Source: Argopecten irradians (Eukaryota; Mollusca; Bivalvia; Pectinida; Pectinidae). From it: a DNA stretch of 64,000 bases. Under the pieces are notes generated by a model that saw only the letters and a program-made list of their open reading frames with translations, was not told the origin of the DNA and ran no database searches. Position 1 is the stretch's first letter. Each line of letters begins with the position of its first letter. A program made the position numbers and the translations under genes. Positions 25,001 to 36,600 of the stretch are shown in pieces. Location of the stretch: assembly GCF_041381155.1 (NCBI RefSeq), contig NC_091138.1, forward strand, positions 30,931,604 through 30,995,603, written 5' to 3'.

Positions 25001-25546
25001 CTCGGACGAGTACCTATAATTATGCATACTGTAGAATATATTTTCCGTTCGATAGTCTCGTGATTCTTTAACGTTAAGGACCATGACCTCGATCAGCTAA
25101 CCTGAAATTGTAATTCACATTATATTTACCTGTAAGACTAGGGTCTCTTGCGAGTTAAGTATGGTAATCACACCTGGTTATACAAGTTTACATACAATCT
25201 GTATTGAGATTCGTTTTTTGAAAGTTAAAACGTGCTTTAAGTCAAATCAGACAGGGCATATTGACTGATTGGGAAGAGTTGATAGTTGTTCATAAAAGCA
25301 GGTGTGTTCATTCTAAAATAAATCGATACACAGGTACATGTAAAATCATACGTAGCTACTCGTGTTAACACCAAGCTCACCTAGTCCTATAAATATAGTG
25401 TATTACATTATTTCTCAGAGATGGGATCATGATCCTTACAAAAGTACATATTATATACCAACCAAAATATCTCCATCTGCAAATCCAGTCGTTTCGGAGA
25501 CGTCGAAATCTCCTAGATTGATTTTGTTATTGCTACCCTCCATCAT
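13037..25546 (-). CDS. IDO-family protein, 14 coding exons, probable non-canonical heme protein
   Basis: Exons in gene order: 25463-25546, 22995-23090, 22327-22446, 21906-22024, 19997-20011, 19348-19447, 18471-18588, 18061-18112, 17365-17431, 16207-16282, 15123-15221, 14064-14160, 13635-13678, 13037-13086. All junctions are GT-AG with matching phases; the sum is 1137 nt, 378 residues and a stop. Seen: the IDO fold landmarks LAHLQLSFIVAGYVWQNG, LPPVICYCDVILWNW, FPGGHE, LPEGLLFEGVSD, FRKHMPLGHRKLLE, ADFRSGHIKIVTKYV and LMNFLKGMR. The proximal heme histidine (human IDO1 His346) is kept in RSGHIKIVTK. Human Arg231 is Ser (FFNVLSNFF), GGSAGQS is SASAAPT, and GTGGT is absent. Family knowledge: IDO opens the tryptophan indole ring, and abalone myoglobin is an IDO derivative. 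Inference: heme is bound but ordinary tryptophan dioxygenation is unlikely. The first donor (TTG|GTTGGT) is weak, so that boundary is the least sure. The start is the first of two adjacent ATG codons. Confidence 0.9.
13545..13615 (+). repeat. SINE 3' tail remnant
   Basis: GGCTGATAATAGAACG followed by CCAATAAACCGAACC resembles the molluscan SINE tail (GGCTGTTAATAGGACGTTAA). A similar fragment with GGGAGGCTGTCCTTAAA is at about 12135-12175. Confidence 0.5.
14229..14285. mobile_element. MITE, same family, truncated copy 2
   Basis: Only the left terminal repeat remains: TATATTACAGAGTTAGCTCC, then CTTGCGGTAGGTAT. Confidence 0.65.
14710..15000. repeat. Dispersed repeat, second copy (IDO-family intron)
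   Basis: Related to 1283-1705 in the same orientation. It lies in the intron between exons 11 and 12 of the minus-strand IDO-family gene. An open frame read through it is repeat-derived, not an exon. Confidence 0.65.
18885..19180. repeat. Foldback or minisatellite-like element with TTCTGGTCAATTTC units
   Basis: Several degenerate copies of TTCTGGTCAATTTC on one side and GACCTGAAATTGA on the other. The right end reads GCATGTGTAC. It lies in the intron between exons 6 and 7 of the minus-strand IDO-family gene. Confidence 0.6.
19679..19757. repeat. AATCGGGAACC hairpin family, copy 1 (degraded)
   Basis: CAATCCGAAACCATCGGCAC pairs with its mirrored half ending in ACCAATTG. Compare 29621-29698 and 59749-59824. 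Confidence 0.6.
19997..20011 (-). other. 15-nt microexon of the minus-strand IDO-family gene
   Basis: On the minus strand TTGTTCTACAG precedes ACCACTGACAAAGGA and the donor GTAAGT follows. It encodes PLTKD with the flanking exons and joins NWRPVDPKA to NIKPLYLFPGG. Length and phase equal those of the plus-strand paralogue's microexon. Confidence 0.87.
20473..20566. repeat. Tandem duplication, 47-bp unit, two copies
   Basis: The unit begins ACCACCTAACCTAACCCCCG and includes CTTAGTAAGGATATA. The two copies differ at one or two bases. In an IDO-family intron. Confidence 0.9.
21122..21240. repeat. Dispersed repeat, pair of 45608-45725
   Basis: Shared text: CCGAGATGGCGCGAAA (here) versus CCGAGAATGGCACGAAA, then CAATAGAGACATT.ACGTT and a GATTGATT-like block. 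In an IDO-family intron. Confidence 0.6.
21281..21375. repeat. Palindromic hairpin, 37-nt arms
   Basis: TAAGTATTGATGTCACTACT plus TTTAAATTTTATCGGG is mirrored after a spacer of about 23 nt. One mismatch was seen in the arms (GATGTC against GATATC). Confidence 0.88.
21530..21875. mobile_element. MITE, same family, copy 3 with internal insertion
   Basis: The left part CGGGTAGGTATCGATTGTGA and the right part CGCTCGCAAACACATGACGT match the family. About 170 bp of unrelated AT-rich sequence separates them. In an IDO-family intron. Confidence 0.7.
22140..22250 (-). repeat. tRNA-derived SINE-like fragment
   Basis: On the minus strand GGTCTGGGTTCGAGTCCCGG gives a B-box, and an A-box-like TAGCAGCTAAACAGCTAGAG lies upstream. 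The cloverleaf does not close well, so it is a tRNA-like head rather than a working tRNA gene. Confidence 0.5.
22757..22860 (-). repeat. SINE fragment (molluscan core type), minus orientation
   Basis: Complement reads TACTGACCGCTGGTCGGTGG, TTTTTCTCCGGGTACTCC and CCCTGGCTGTTAGTAGAACG, matching 34078-34250 block by block. Confidence 0.8.
23545..24150. repeat. Dispersed repeat B, inverted copy of 190-925
   Basis: Lies inside the first intron of the minus-strand IDO-family gene. It begins with GGTAACGGATACGGACCAAT and ends near GATTATTATACCGG, the complement of the other copy's ends. Confidence 0.85.
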
Positions 25547-25655
25547 TTCGGCATGTTATGACGAAAGCATATGTACTGTACACAATGTATCATACTCCAG
25601 GGTTAAGGTATTAGCTAGTCTCCTCACGAACGATGTGGTTTGTTAACCCCGATTG

Positions 25656-25668
25656 GATTTATATATAG
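25656..25668 (-). promoter_or_regulatory. TATA box of the minus-strand IDO-family gene
   Basis: On the minus strand TATATATAAATCC lies about 110 bp upstream of the ATG, with CCAATC immediately downstream. It resembles the TATA box of the divergent partner gene (TATATATAAACC). Confidence 0.55.
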
Positions 25669-27050
25669 AATGACTTTTGTTTGGTACCAAGCTGGGAGCC
25701 GTGGGTGCCAAAGTAGGTCACGTATAAACATAAATTGATAGCTTATCTACGGGGATATTGTCAGAGAAAAAAGTGGAAATAAAATTGGAAATATATTATA
25801 GTCTTGATAGAGGTATTATTGTATTATGTAGTAGAAGTCATCAAAATGCCATGCCCATAGGGGTATGATCACTTTCTGCCCACCACGACCTTGACCGTGC
25901 ATAGCTCTTGCTCGAATACACTACATGCAGGTAAAAGTCACGTGACGTATTATCGATCTCCAGTGTTCAAAATATGATATTAAGTTAATCTATTTCATTA
26001 TTCGTATAATAAACGGCAAACTTAGCGGCCTTTGTTACTTTAATCACAAATAAATATCTTATTTATCATAATATCGAACAGTTTTCTTGTTTTTGTTCAT
26101 AAAATGGAAACATCGAAAAATCCAATACCGTTATGAGTTGCAAACCAAAACAAAGAGGTATAAATATCAACACCAATGAAGTTCAATTGAAACCAGATTC
26201 CCAAAAATGTATCTTTGTATGCACCTGCGTACTGTAGTCGGGTTTTTTTATTCATCACTTGTGCTAGCATGGCATCTACAGAAAATGCGCGAATTCGTCT
26301 ACCGCGAAATCCCATTTTCTGACTAGGTCAAAAAGGACTCGATGTGTATGCTTTTCTAAAGTCGTATCCAGTCAGACCAAACCTCCTTATTTATATGATA
26401 TAAACACTAGTGTAAACATATTGGTATGCTTTTAAGTGACAGGACGCAAATATTTTTTCAACAATTGTATCTTAAAGTAAAATTAGAAGCTCAAATATTT
26501 CAATGGTGGTAATGGTGTAAAGTAAGTAATTTTTATAACCGAAGACAACTACTAATACGCCTGCTCCTTTTTTGATAGAGAAAAAATACCATTTGTTAGC
26601 GGTGGAACATTTTTAAAATTATTTGATTGCACCAATTAACATAATAGCATGTTTACAGTACACTACCCATTCATTGTAAATAAGCTATCAAAATCAAAAG
26701 CATTTTCTCGCATATGAATATGCAGTGGAATATATTTTTTTCATATTGCAAAGAATAGTACAAATATTTGCAGATCATTTTTGCAATAAAAATTTCTCTT
26801 TAAATAGTCAAATCGAAATGTTTACCTATATAAACAAACTATGGGTGTTATCCCCCTTTACACATACAGTAGTAATGATATTGCTATCATCGTACGAATT
26901 GTATCAGAAGTTTTTTTTTTTAATTTACAATGTTGACTGCATACGAAAAGTGGATCAAGTACGATAAAGATCTTTAAACATGGCTGTGATGTCATCATTT
27001 GTTATAACTTGAGGTATAGTCGTAGCAAAATCCACTATTATAACCTACTA

Positions 27051-27122
27051 CTGTGGAATAGTTACCTTTTGCTGTGGAATAGTTTGTGAACTATTCTACA
27101 GGAAAAGGTAACTATTCCACAG
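27051..27122. repeat. Left hairpin of a two-hairpin element, copy 1
   Basis: 34-nt arms CTGTGGAATAGTTACCTTTT with two mismatches and a 4-nt loop. The preceding ACATGGCTGTGATGTCATCA also precedes the left hairpin of copy 2. Confidence 0.85.
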
Positions 27123-27651
27123 TTGAAGGTAGATGTAGAGACTGGTGAAGATAGCTTAGAATTTTAGTCAGAAATACATTCTTACACCCAGGTACTTGTC
27201 AACGTTTTCGTGATGTATTTGTAAACTTAATTTCATTATTCCGATATATACAAATTTCATTACTTCATTTCAAAATAAATGTCCTCATTTCTTTCACAGC
27301 CACTGTATCCAATAACCAAGAAAAAAATTCACCTTACCAAATCCAGAAGAGAGAAGTTTACGATTAAATCCCATGTGACAAATGCTGAATTTTATGCCAA
27401 AATGAAATTACATATGCTCGATGTAACTTTTTCATATTTCATTATCCAAAGCACTTCGTATTCCATTTAAATGTCATTATTCAAACAAATTTACATTAAA
27501 AAACCTTTCATGAAGATAAGAATTCCAAAGGAATACTTTCAAAACCACACTTTTGCCACACGATTTCACCTTTTTTGTGTACATATGCACCAGTAGTATT
27601 ATGATCCAAAATATTAAAGAATATATATATTTTTTTTTTAATTCTGAAGAG

Positions 27652-27676
27652 GCCCCCCCCCCCCCCCCCCCCCCCA
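27652..27676. repeat. Poly-C run
   Basis: More than 20 C in a row after an A/T-rich stretch. Length is probably unreliable in the assembly. Confidence 0.9.
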
Positions 27677-28037
27677 AAGGCCTGTGCTGCACGGGAAAAT
27701 TTTTTGGCTAAAATCATTCCAAAATCATATTAAAAAACCATCTCTTCTGTCTTCAAATCTGCATTACAAGCTACATATTTATGGTCCTCGATGTTGAACA
27801 GCGAAAACTAAACTGAGTTATTGTTTCAGTGTGAGTACCATAAAGTACTGTGCATGGACCTTTAAAAAAATCATGCAAATTCAAGATTCTTGTTCTTCAA
27901 ATGAGGTAATGGAATGAATCATAAATAGGTCTCAAGGTTTAAATGGATAGTAAGAGATTACCTGGAGCTGTTGAATAGTTAAACAATACCCAGTGAAATA
28001 GTGAAGAGTACCAGTGACATTCGGTGCCATGTTTTAA

Positions 28038-28146
28038 GTATAAGAAACATAAGAATAGTCATGATAATGAATAGTTCTCGACCCTTACGGGCCTCCAACA
28101 ATTCATTATCTTGACTATTCCACAGTTTTCGGTGTTTCTCTTATAC
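28038..28146. repeat. Right hairpin of a two-hairpin element, copy 1
   Basis: The arms contain GATAATGAATAGTT and its mirrored half with CTATTCCACAGTTTTCGGTG. The loop is CTCGACCCTTACGGGCCTCC. Confidence 0.8.
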
Positions 28147-28734
28147 ATATTCCTTTGACATTATTCCTTTATATGCTTTTTTCCACACTTTCGATTATTT
28201 CAACAAATAAAAATCATGCATTGACAAAATATTATATCATGACAAATAATGAGAATAGATATAAGGTATTTTAGCCTACAAAGAATGTGTATTTATGCAG
28301 AACGAACTTTATTATCTAATGCACTATGACTCGTCAAAATTATAGGAATTAATTGTACTTTTTAATGTTTATTACATTACTGGTTCATCCTCTACAAGTC
28401 ATACGATAAAACAAGGTTATCGAAAAAATAAACATAAACTACTGCAAAGTTGTTTTAGCGGAATTTTGTTAGATCAATAATGGGTCGATATATATTCGGT
28501 AATTATTACGACAGAGGACTAGTATGTAACTATCAATACTTTGCAAGATATAGGTGAGGGACCCTGGTAGAAAAGTAGACTTGATGTATATTCCGTAAAT
28601 GTCGCATTATGCAAAAATATTTGAGATGATCATTTTAGTACTACATATATGTAGCACATTTAGTTTACATGATGGATCTGCTTTAAGGTAGCTCTGGCAA
28701 TGCTATGCATGAAGTCAGATACGACAATATTTCA

Positions 28735-28892
28735 TTCGGCCATAGGTTTCCATTGTGATGTCATTATTTTGTGGGCGCAATTCACGTCGTTTTCTCCGAA
28801 ATAATGACGTTACGCATGCAAACAAATGGCGTCGCAATTAATACCTACCCACAAGGACAGATAACTCTGTAATATGCAAATACAGAATATGA
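28735..28892. mobile_element. MITE, same family, copy 4
   Basis: The interior TTTTGTGGGCGCAATTCACG and the right end AACTCTGTAATATGCAAATA are clear; the left terminus is degraded. It sits between the divergent IDO genes. Confidence 0.72.
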
Positions 28893-29620
28893 TCTGAAGC
28901 GATCTCCATCAGCTGCAAACTCATTGTGACGTTTAATGAAATGACAGAAACATTTAAATAACATGACATCAGGATTTCAAGTCTTCATACATGCCATTGT
29001 CATAGCATTGCCATAAAGCAGGCAAATCATGTAAAGTCTACTACACCTTTTTACAATATATTCAGAGTAACTTAATAGTAATCTGTAAGATACAAAAATG
29101 TACGTGCCACTATCATTAAACATTTGTTTAACATGATCTAACCATCTAAACCGTATTTGTCCATTGCGATTTAAACTCAGTATTAGTCTATATAAGATAT
29201 TGCTTCATTTATTTTCTTTTGACAAAAGGATGTTCCAAAGTTTTAACATTCTCAACTTTACCTTTTTTTCTAACGGATATCTTCCCAATTCACCATAGAT
29301 CATAAACCCAGGCGTGCTAGTCCTAGCATTTAAAATTCGTGTGCAATACTAAAGGTGAGTTTGTTTTAAAAGATTTAAATCTTCGTTTAGTCATATGCAA
29401 ATTGACTTTGTGAAATAATCGATATGAGGAAATAATTGAAACACGGACATCTTTGGCATGGGGAAATAATTCAAATGAGAGAAGTGCTTACATTTCATGT
29501 AGCGGTTAGACAGGTACTACGAACTAGCCCGATATTCTACTGATTGAGCTTCAATATTTTAATGTATATTGTACCTGGTCGCCGATGATAAGCCAAGACC
29601 ATTCCCCGCTTCGCCCAACA

Positions 29621-29698
29621 CAATCGGGAACCTTCGGAACTTTCCGTAAACGAGAAATATTTTCTCGTTTACGTAAAATGCCGAAGGTTCCCGATTGA
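29621..29698. repeat. AATCGGGAACC hairpin family, copy 2
   Basis: Arms CAATCGGGAACCTTCGGAAC and its near-perfect complement, with the axis at AAATATTTT. It lies between the two IDO start codons. Confidence 0.85.
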
Positions 29699-30583
29699 GT
29701 TCCCAACGGTGAATGAATTTCTTGTTTAATGGAACGATCGCACATATTGACATATCACAGTCTTACAACATAGAACGTGAACTTGAACTTTTGAGCTTGT
29801 GCACACTAACAAACAATAACACACAATGATCAGACACTGGATATCTTGCAAGCTTGCCAACCTAGGGAATACCAGAAATCACGCGACCGCCTTTTGTAGT
29901 TAAAATAGTTCTAAGTTGTTTTGATATATAGGTATTCTAAAAATATATACAGCTCAATGACATGTGCATTATAGAAATAATTTTTTACGATTTTAAAAGT
30001 CAATTTACATTAGATGGAATGCTTTACACCTACAACACTTCCAGAGCTAAAATGAATAATTTTGTTGTCCAAGTTAAAAAAAAATCCATCAGAAAAATAT
30101 TAACACTTTGCGCCAATAGGAAAAGAAACTCGCATGTGCATTTAATTGTAGTATGACTACGAGAGCTATTCTTATTAAATATTGCATTGTATGCATGTAG
30201 CTAGTTTCACTTCGAAATCTATACTGATCTGCTTGTCTATACAACATGGAAGAATTTTATTGGTAATATATTTTATGTGGTCAAATAAAATATCTGACAA
30301 CCAACATATGAAGCCGTGAAATCGTTCATACAATGTTTATTCAATGCATGATATTTTTTGCAGTTGAGGTAGTTCGTTCATACCTTATTAATCACATAAA
30401 TGATTTATTTACTATTTTATTATATATACATATATGTATATGTGTATTTTTCCAACGGTAGTATTTGTTTCCATACTTTGAAACGAAAAGCAGGTGTTGT
30501 CATTTGTTATTTATAATCTTGAAACTCGTCCAAGATTCCCAGAAGTGACAGCTAACGTGTTTCCAAAAATAAAATTAAAAAAA

Positions 30584-30596
30584 ATATATATAAACC
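30584..30596 (+). promoter_or_regulatory. TATA box of the plus-strand IDO gene
   Basis: TATATATAAACCCC lies about 40 bp upstream of the start codon, which predicts a very short 5' leader of roughly 15-25 nt. The position is inferred; there is no transcript evidence. Confidence 0.6.
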
Positions 30597-30633
30597 CCAA
30601 CGTCAGGTAATTGTTTCAATCTGCTGTGAAATC

Positions 30634-33600
30634 ATGGCCGCAGGTAAGACAATTATTTTGAATTCATTTCAAGCGTTTTTGGTTTACTATTAACATGATT
30701 AAGGATTTACATCATTGTAAAACTTTTTAGAACAAGTTAAGATAGCCAGACTATTCGATATGTTTGTCACTCTTGAAACAACTACAAGTATCTTTCATTA
30801 ATTGATTCATATGTACCTAAACGAAATAAAGATATATATTTTTTATTTGCAATATTTCATATTTCGGACGCGTACAATTTAATGGTCTATTACAGAAAAT
30901 CTTATAAAAACGAACACAAATGTATGTTAATCGATTCTTTAATTAATTGTTTTCACAATTAGATGCGTTCAAAACATACATTTTCATTTGAGTTAACTTA
31001 CCAATAAAAAATATAATGTTAGAGTTATATAATGTAGTTATAAACTATAAACTTATCATTATTAGTATTATAGCTCATTTTGCATTGACAACTACATTTA
31101 TCGGTATAGCAACATGAGCATTGAATGAAAGACAGATCGAGTAGTAAATATGCATGCATTGATATGTTTTGATAATTACTTCATCCATATTGTACGAATT
31201 TTCGGAAAATAACTGTGATGCAAACTGTAGACATTACTTAGACATCAATGTATGCCTACTTTTCTAAATAGTAAGCTAAATATACAATTGTTTTTAAAAT
31301 CTGGAGTTATTTGGATTCATAATGGTTTATTACATGTATTTCATTGATTGTTGACCTTTGTTAGGGGATTAGATATGAAAGTACCGTTCGGCATCATTAG
31401 AACAATGTATCGAGACCTAGAGTTTGACAGCGTAAAAAGGCATAGCCCGAGGTATTCTCTTTTGCCCACATTTGAGTTTATACTTATTTTCATCCCGTTG
31501 TTTTGCGGACAGGCTTCGTATAGACAGTTTCTCAATTTAAGTCAAGTTGATATATTAATAAAATGTTTCCCGCATAGTTGCGCTCGTTCTATAAAAACTT
31601 TTAACGCTTTTTATTATCATTGATATTTTTTTATTTTTTTTTTTACATTTGAATACAGAAGAGAGTAATGTAAGCTTGTTTAAAAATAAAATTATGAAAT
31701 ATGTAAATGGTGTAATTGTCCTTCTACGAAAGGAACATATAATATTATTTACATGTAATATTTAAAAAAAAATTGTAAAAAAAGAAAAGCGCAGCATTGA
31801 AATAGTCTTTATTTTGATTCCTGCTCATATAGTCTTTATTTTGATTCCTGCTCATTACGTTTGTCGTGGTATGGATACGCTCTGATTCACATTCATTCAA
31901 ATTATAAAACAATACATTTAGTACTTTAAACTCCAGACATTCATGCATTACGACAGCAATATTGGTATTAGACCGATTAAATAGAGCTACCATAAGCGCG
32001 ACTTTGTATTAATGTAAAGAAGTAGTTTTTGAGATAAAAAAAACAAACTTTATTTGTAAATTCATCAAATTGCAACCCACGTAAAATAAAAAAAAAAGTA
32101 ATTAAAACAAATAATTAATTCAGCTAGCTATCTGTGCGTTGTGTCCTCGCTTACCAGGGGTTATTTTATTACATATGTTTACCCACCGTACATTTAAAAT
32201 ATCTCGAACAGAGACTTAATTATGACATTAGATCTTCTATATCGACGTACATTTGAATAGCCATAATATGTTTGTATACTTATACACCAGATAAATAAAC
32301 GATCATTAGACTAATCCAATAACACAAACACATACTGACCTAACGATACTTACCTCGGTGCGCAGTGTTGGTGTATTGTATGGTATATGATCCCATGAAC
32401 TCTTATAGTGATATGTACATGTATATTGCATGTTTATTAATCAATTCTTTGAAGCTGTTTATCAGGAGTTATTTGATTAAATGTGTGTATGCTTCATGGC
32501 TAATCTTATGTATTTTTGTTGACTCGTAATCTGTTGTGCAAGTTTGCGAAAAATGTGAATTTTAGAGTTTTCCTAAAATATATATTTTCGGTAAACTTTT
32601 AACAACGTTATATTATGTATCAGTAAAGCAAGATTGGAACCATATATCCTTAATCAAATAGCCATTTTATTACGTTATTTAGCGTATATACATAACTGTT
32701 TGTTTGGACATATCTTTTATTCGTCAATTGTATCTGCACGTGTACGTATAAATATGTTCCTAGTTAGCTAGGTGAGCGATTCCTGTCCATAGATCGACCT
32801 CCTACACATGCCGTCATTAAGGCGATTGGAAATCGTATATCTAGTGGGTATTTACAGAAATTTACAGTTTTTTACAGTTTACAGTATTTACAGTTACTAT
32901 AGTTGGAAAGTGCGATAATTTCACTTTAAAACATCTTAAACAAAGTTTAGTACCGTTATTTAGGCGAGTGTACCACTGTTTAAATAAAACTGAGACAAAA
33001 GCAGCATTATAAATAGGCTTTTAAAACTTGCAAAATAAATCACTTCTGTTAATGTCACAATGACAGCAATATACACCGTTTATCACATCATCCGCCTGAT
33101 ATCCAAAGATTAAAACTGTCGTATCATAACCTTTATATACCAAATTTTGAAAAAGCAATACATTAACATTTATATTGAACAGACTCTACTTTGCAATGCA
33201 ATGTGATTTCTGTGTTGAAACATTTAATAGGAAAGAGTGTCATTAGGCCAAACAAATATATGTTTGTTTAGGGTTACCCGACCGACCCTATTTTTCTTAC
33301 CACCGACCCTAATTTTGTTCCACTTTTCTACGAAAAATAATTAAAAGTCGATCTCCGGTTCCGGCCGCTACTTTAAATTGATAAAAGTCGACCTAGTACC
33401 GGCCATATTTTTTTTGCCAATGTAACCCTTAACAGACATATTTGGTTGGCCTTATAGGTTATATGAATGCAGAATAGAGGACGCTTATTTTAATAAAAAA
33501 ATTATGTATTTTGAAAAAATCGCCATGCTTTGTAACCCTTATCTTTAGATCTACAAAATAAAACGGTCATTTATAATGTTAATATCAGTGGTTAACGTAC

Positions 33601-36600
33601 AGCGATAATCCCGAAATATGACTGATAACTGTTTCTGATTTTTTTAAATGCTGACCTTTTTGTATTTTATTAAACACATAATGATATTTACGACCTTTTT
33701 TGTTATTTATTGCCATGTCACAAGTTTCTCTATCCAATTTTCCAGGTATATATCGATCACTTCGTCGAAAATAGCATTTATGTCTGTACTAAGGCCCTCG
33801 GTTACTTCAAGATCTAAGGAATCAAATTACGTAACCAATGAAATGACAAATACAAGTGTAGTTAGTGTGTTTGATAACGCCTAACGCATTAGAGTCTAGT
33901 AAAATGAAAGTTGTCCTTAACAGCATAGTGAGTCACGTTCGCAAACACCAGGAATTCTTATCAAGTAAACTATTAGAAATTCTCGGAAACTTACAATGAA
34001 AACCATTCAATTGTCATGAACAACTTAACGGGCTTTTAATCACGTTAAAATATCACGACATGATACCACAAAGCCTCCACCTCTGGATCGCATGTTCGAA
34101 TCCCATTTGGGTCAGTTGCCTAGTACTGACCACTAATCGGTGGGTTTTTTTCCGGGAACTCCAGCTTTCTCCACCAACAAACCTAGCACCTCCTCACATG
34201 ACCCTGGCTGTTAATAGGACGTTAAACTGATAAAACCAAAGTAACCAAAATCGACATAGCAGATTGAAGTGTCATATTTTGAATAATATCAAACTGCGGG
34301 ACTGAAATAACGGAAGTCATTGTAGTCCGGTGGCATGTTTTGAGGCTCCACCTTTTTTGGTTATATCAAAATATTACTTATGTTGTAGATATGTTTATGC
34401 AGCATGGCTGACATTGTTGTTACCATGTCTGCCATGTATGTATGAAACAACGTAAATTCTACCGTTTAATTTTCGGAGCACCCGCCTATGTGACGGTACA
34501 ACGAAGTCAGATACACTCCACAAGGGATTTCTGGTTTTAGTGTCTATGACATCCAACAACCAACTCTACCATCACAAACTAACTACAATTTATATCCATA
34601 TACACCCAGCAACTCCCCCCCCTAACCATTAGCTGGACATTTTCATTCTCTGTTTTAATTTATATAATATATCCAAAAAGCTTCAGTCGTGTCTTTTTGT
34701 CAGAGTGATGTAGATGTATAAAATAAATACCACATATCAATAAGGAAAATATGTCTCTGAAATTTATAAATGATTCCATTTGAAACTAGATATTTTTATA
34801 ACAATTACCCTGTCATATTTACGTAATATATCTTTAGAATGTTTATCGCATTATCGGTATTTGAAAAAAAATCAAAATGATTTTTTTTAAGTTCAGCGAA
34901 ACATTAACGGGCAGATAAAAAAAACTAAGTCTAAAAATAGACACACTTTCAACACCAGGTAATTTTTTAACGAGACTAATTTTGCAATAAGATATAATGC
35001 GCAATACGTTGAACATGAATAAACATAGTTCTTTACTATAGTCTTATATTTTCTGTATTACTAAATGAAATGGTTAATGTCTTACTTTTGATAAAGTATT
35101 TTTGTATTTCAATGCATTTCGTCATGCCGAAAATATTATATTTGATTGCCTTCTTCATTCTTATATCTTCAGACATTTCCATTGTTTTATTTGTTCTAAA
35201 TAATATTGTAATCGTTAAAAAATTATTGATACATTCTGATAGTATCACATGATATTTAGATATACACTTAATATATATCTTGACTGTGTGTACGCCGTTT
35301 TCCACGTCATTTACAAACTTTCCAGGTAGCTATTGATTTATTGATTTATTTCTAGTCTAAACATATATTATTTGAACGAATTAAAGAGGAATTGGGCATA
35401 AATTTTACAACTTAGGACTGCCCTCTCATATGCAAATTTATATGATGTTACATAATAAAATATACGATGGCAGCAATTACGATTGCATATCAAATTTTAT
35501 AGGCAAAAAAACCCCAACATTAGTAATCATTGGTTGTCACTTTTGATTTGTTTAGCCATACCAGCACCAACATATTTATTGAATTGTAGTTGAATAGCAT
35601 TGATCAACTTACGTCATTCGTTTACAGTATCTATATAAGGGAATAAGACTACATCGTTTTATTTATAAGACGGTAAATACAACGATAAACGAATCGTATA
35701 AAAAAGCAAAGAAATCAATCGATAAGCAAGTTATATAAGAGCATATTATTGGAAAGACTGAAATAATTCTCAGAAACCTTTAAATAAATCAAATACTTGG
35801 CAGTCACTTGCACTTGTAAAATGCACATACGCAGCAATATTACCTTATTTACGCAAACATAAAACACATATTCATGCAACCATAATGATTTATACTCAAC
35901 CTGTAAAAATACCTAGTTAATATGAAAAGTTACAGAAAAATTATGTAGTCGTGATTTTAGGATTTCCAAGCCTGTGATTAAGTAAACCCATTTTTTACAT
36001 GTTTGATGATGCAAAAAAATGAATTTTATTAGTTAAATGTCATATTTCATATCTGCACCTAAAAGTATGCTAGTAATTTCCGAATAAGTAAACATATCAA
36101 CTTGTACTTTGTCTTTGTATGCGTAATACACATCAAACGTCATAGGTGACATTCTAAAATGAAAGTGTTCTGCATGTGTCTTTGTATTTGTATTTGTTAG
36201 CTCTCTGTTTCTGTTTAAAGTTGATTGATATGTGTTTGCCTTCTTGCATTTTTTTATCATTAATGTCAAGTAAAGTAGTTTAATTTGAAGTTATATAATC
36301 AAAGCTGTATCTAAAATAAGCTGGGTTTTTTTTCGCCTTATCTACCATAGCGAATTATTTTGTACTTGACCACATTTTATTTTATCGATTTGTCCCGACA
36401 GTCAATTGATTGGTAGATCAATCTTGCTGAAATCTGAAAGTGGAACATACGTTGATAAAATTAACTTATTATGTAATATGCAATCTGTTTCAATTTTGTT
36501 CTTACTTTGCTTGCAGAAGTCTCGCAAAAATGAAACATTTTAACCCGCATATCATAGATATAGATTTAAAAAGAAGGAACATTCATGACAGATCTTCTGT

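Larger units (their letters stand above)
25670..30580. other. Intergenic region between divergent IDO-family genes
   Basis: Carries one two-hairpin element (about 26977-28146), MITE copy 4, an AATCGGGAACC hairpin and a poly-C run. No exon was recognised. It must hold the promoters of both genes. Confidence 0.6.

Noticed and set aside
25362-25646. 94-residue plus-strand open frame
   Set aside because: It is the antisense shadow of the first exon of the minus-strand IDO-family gene.
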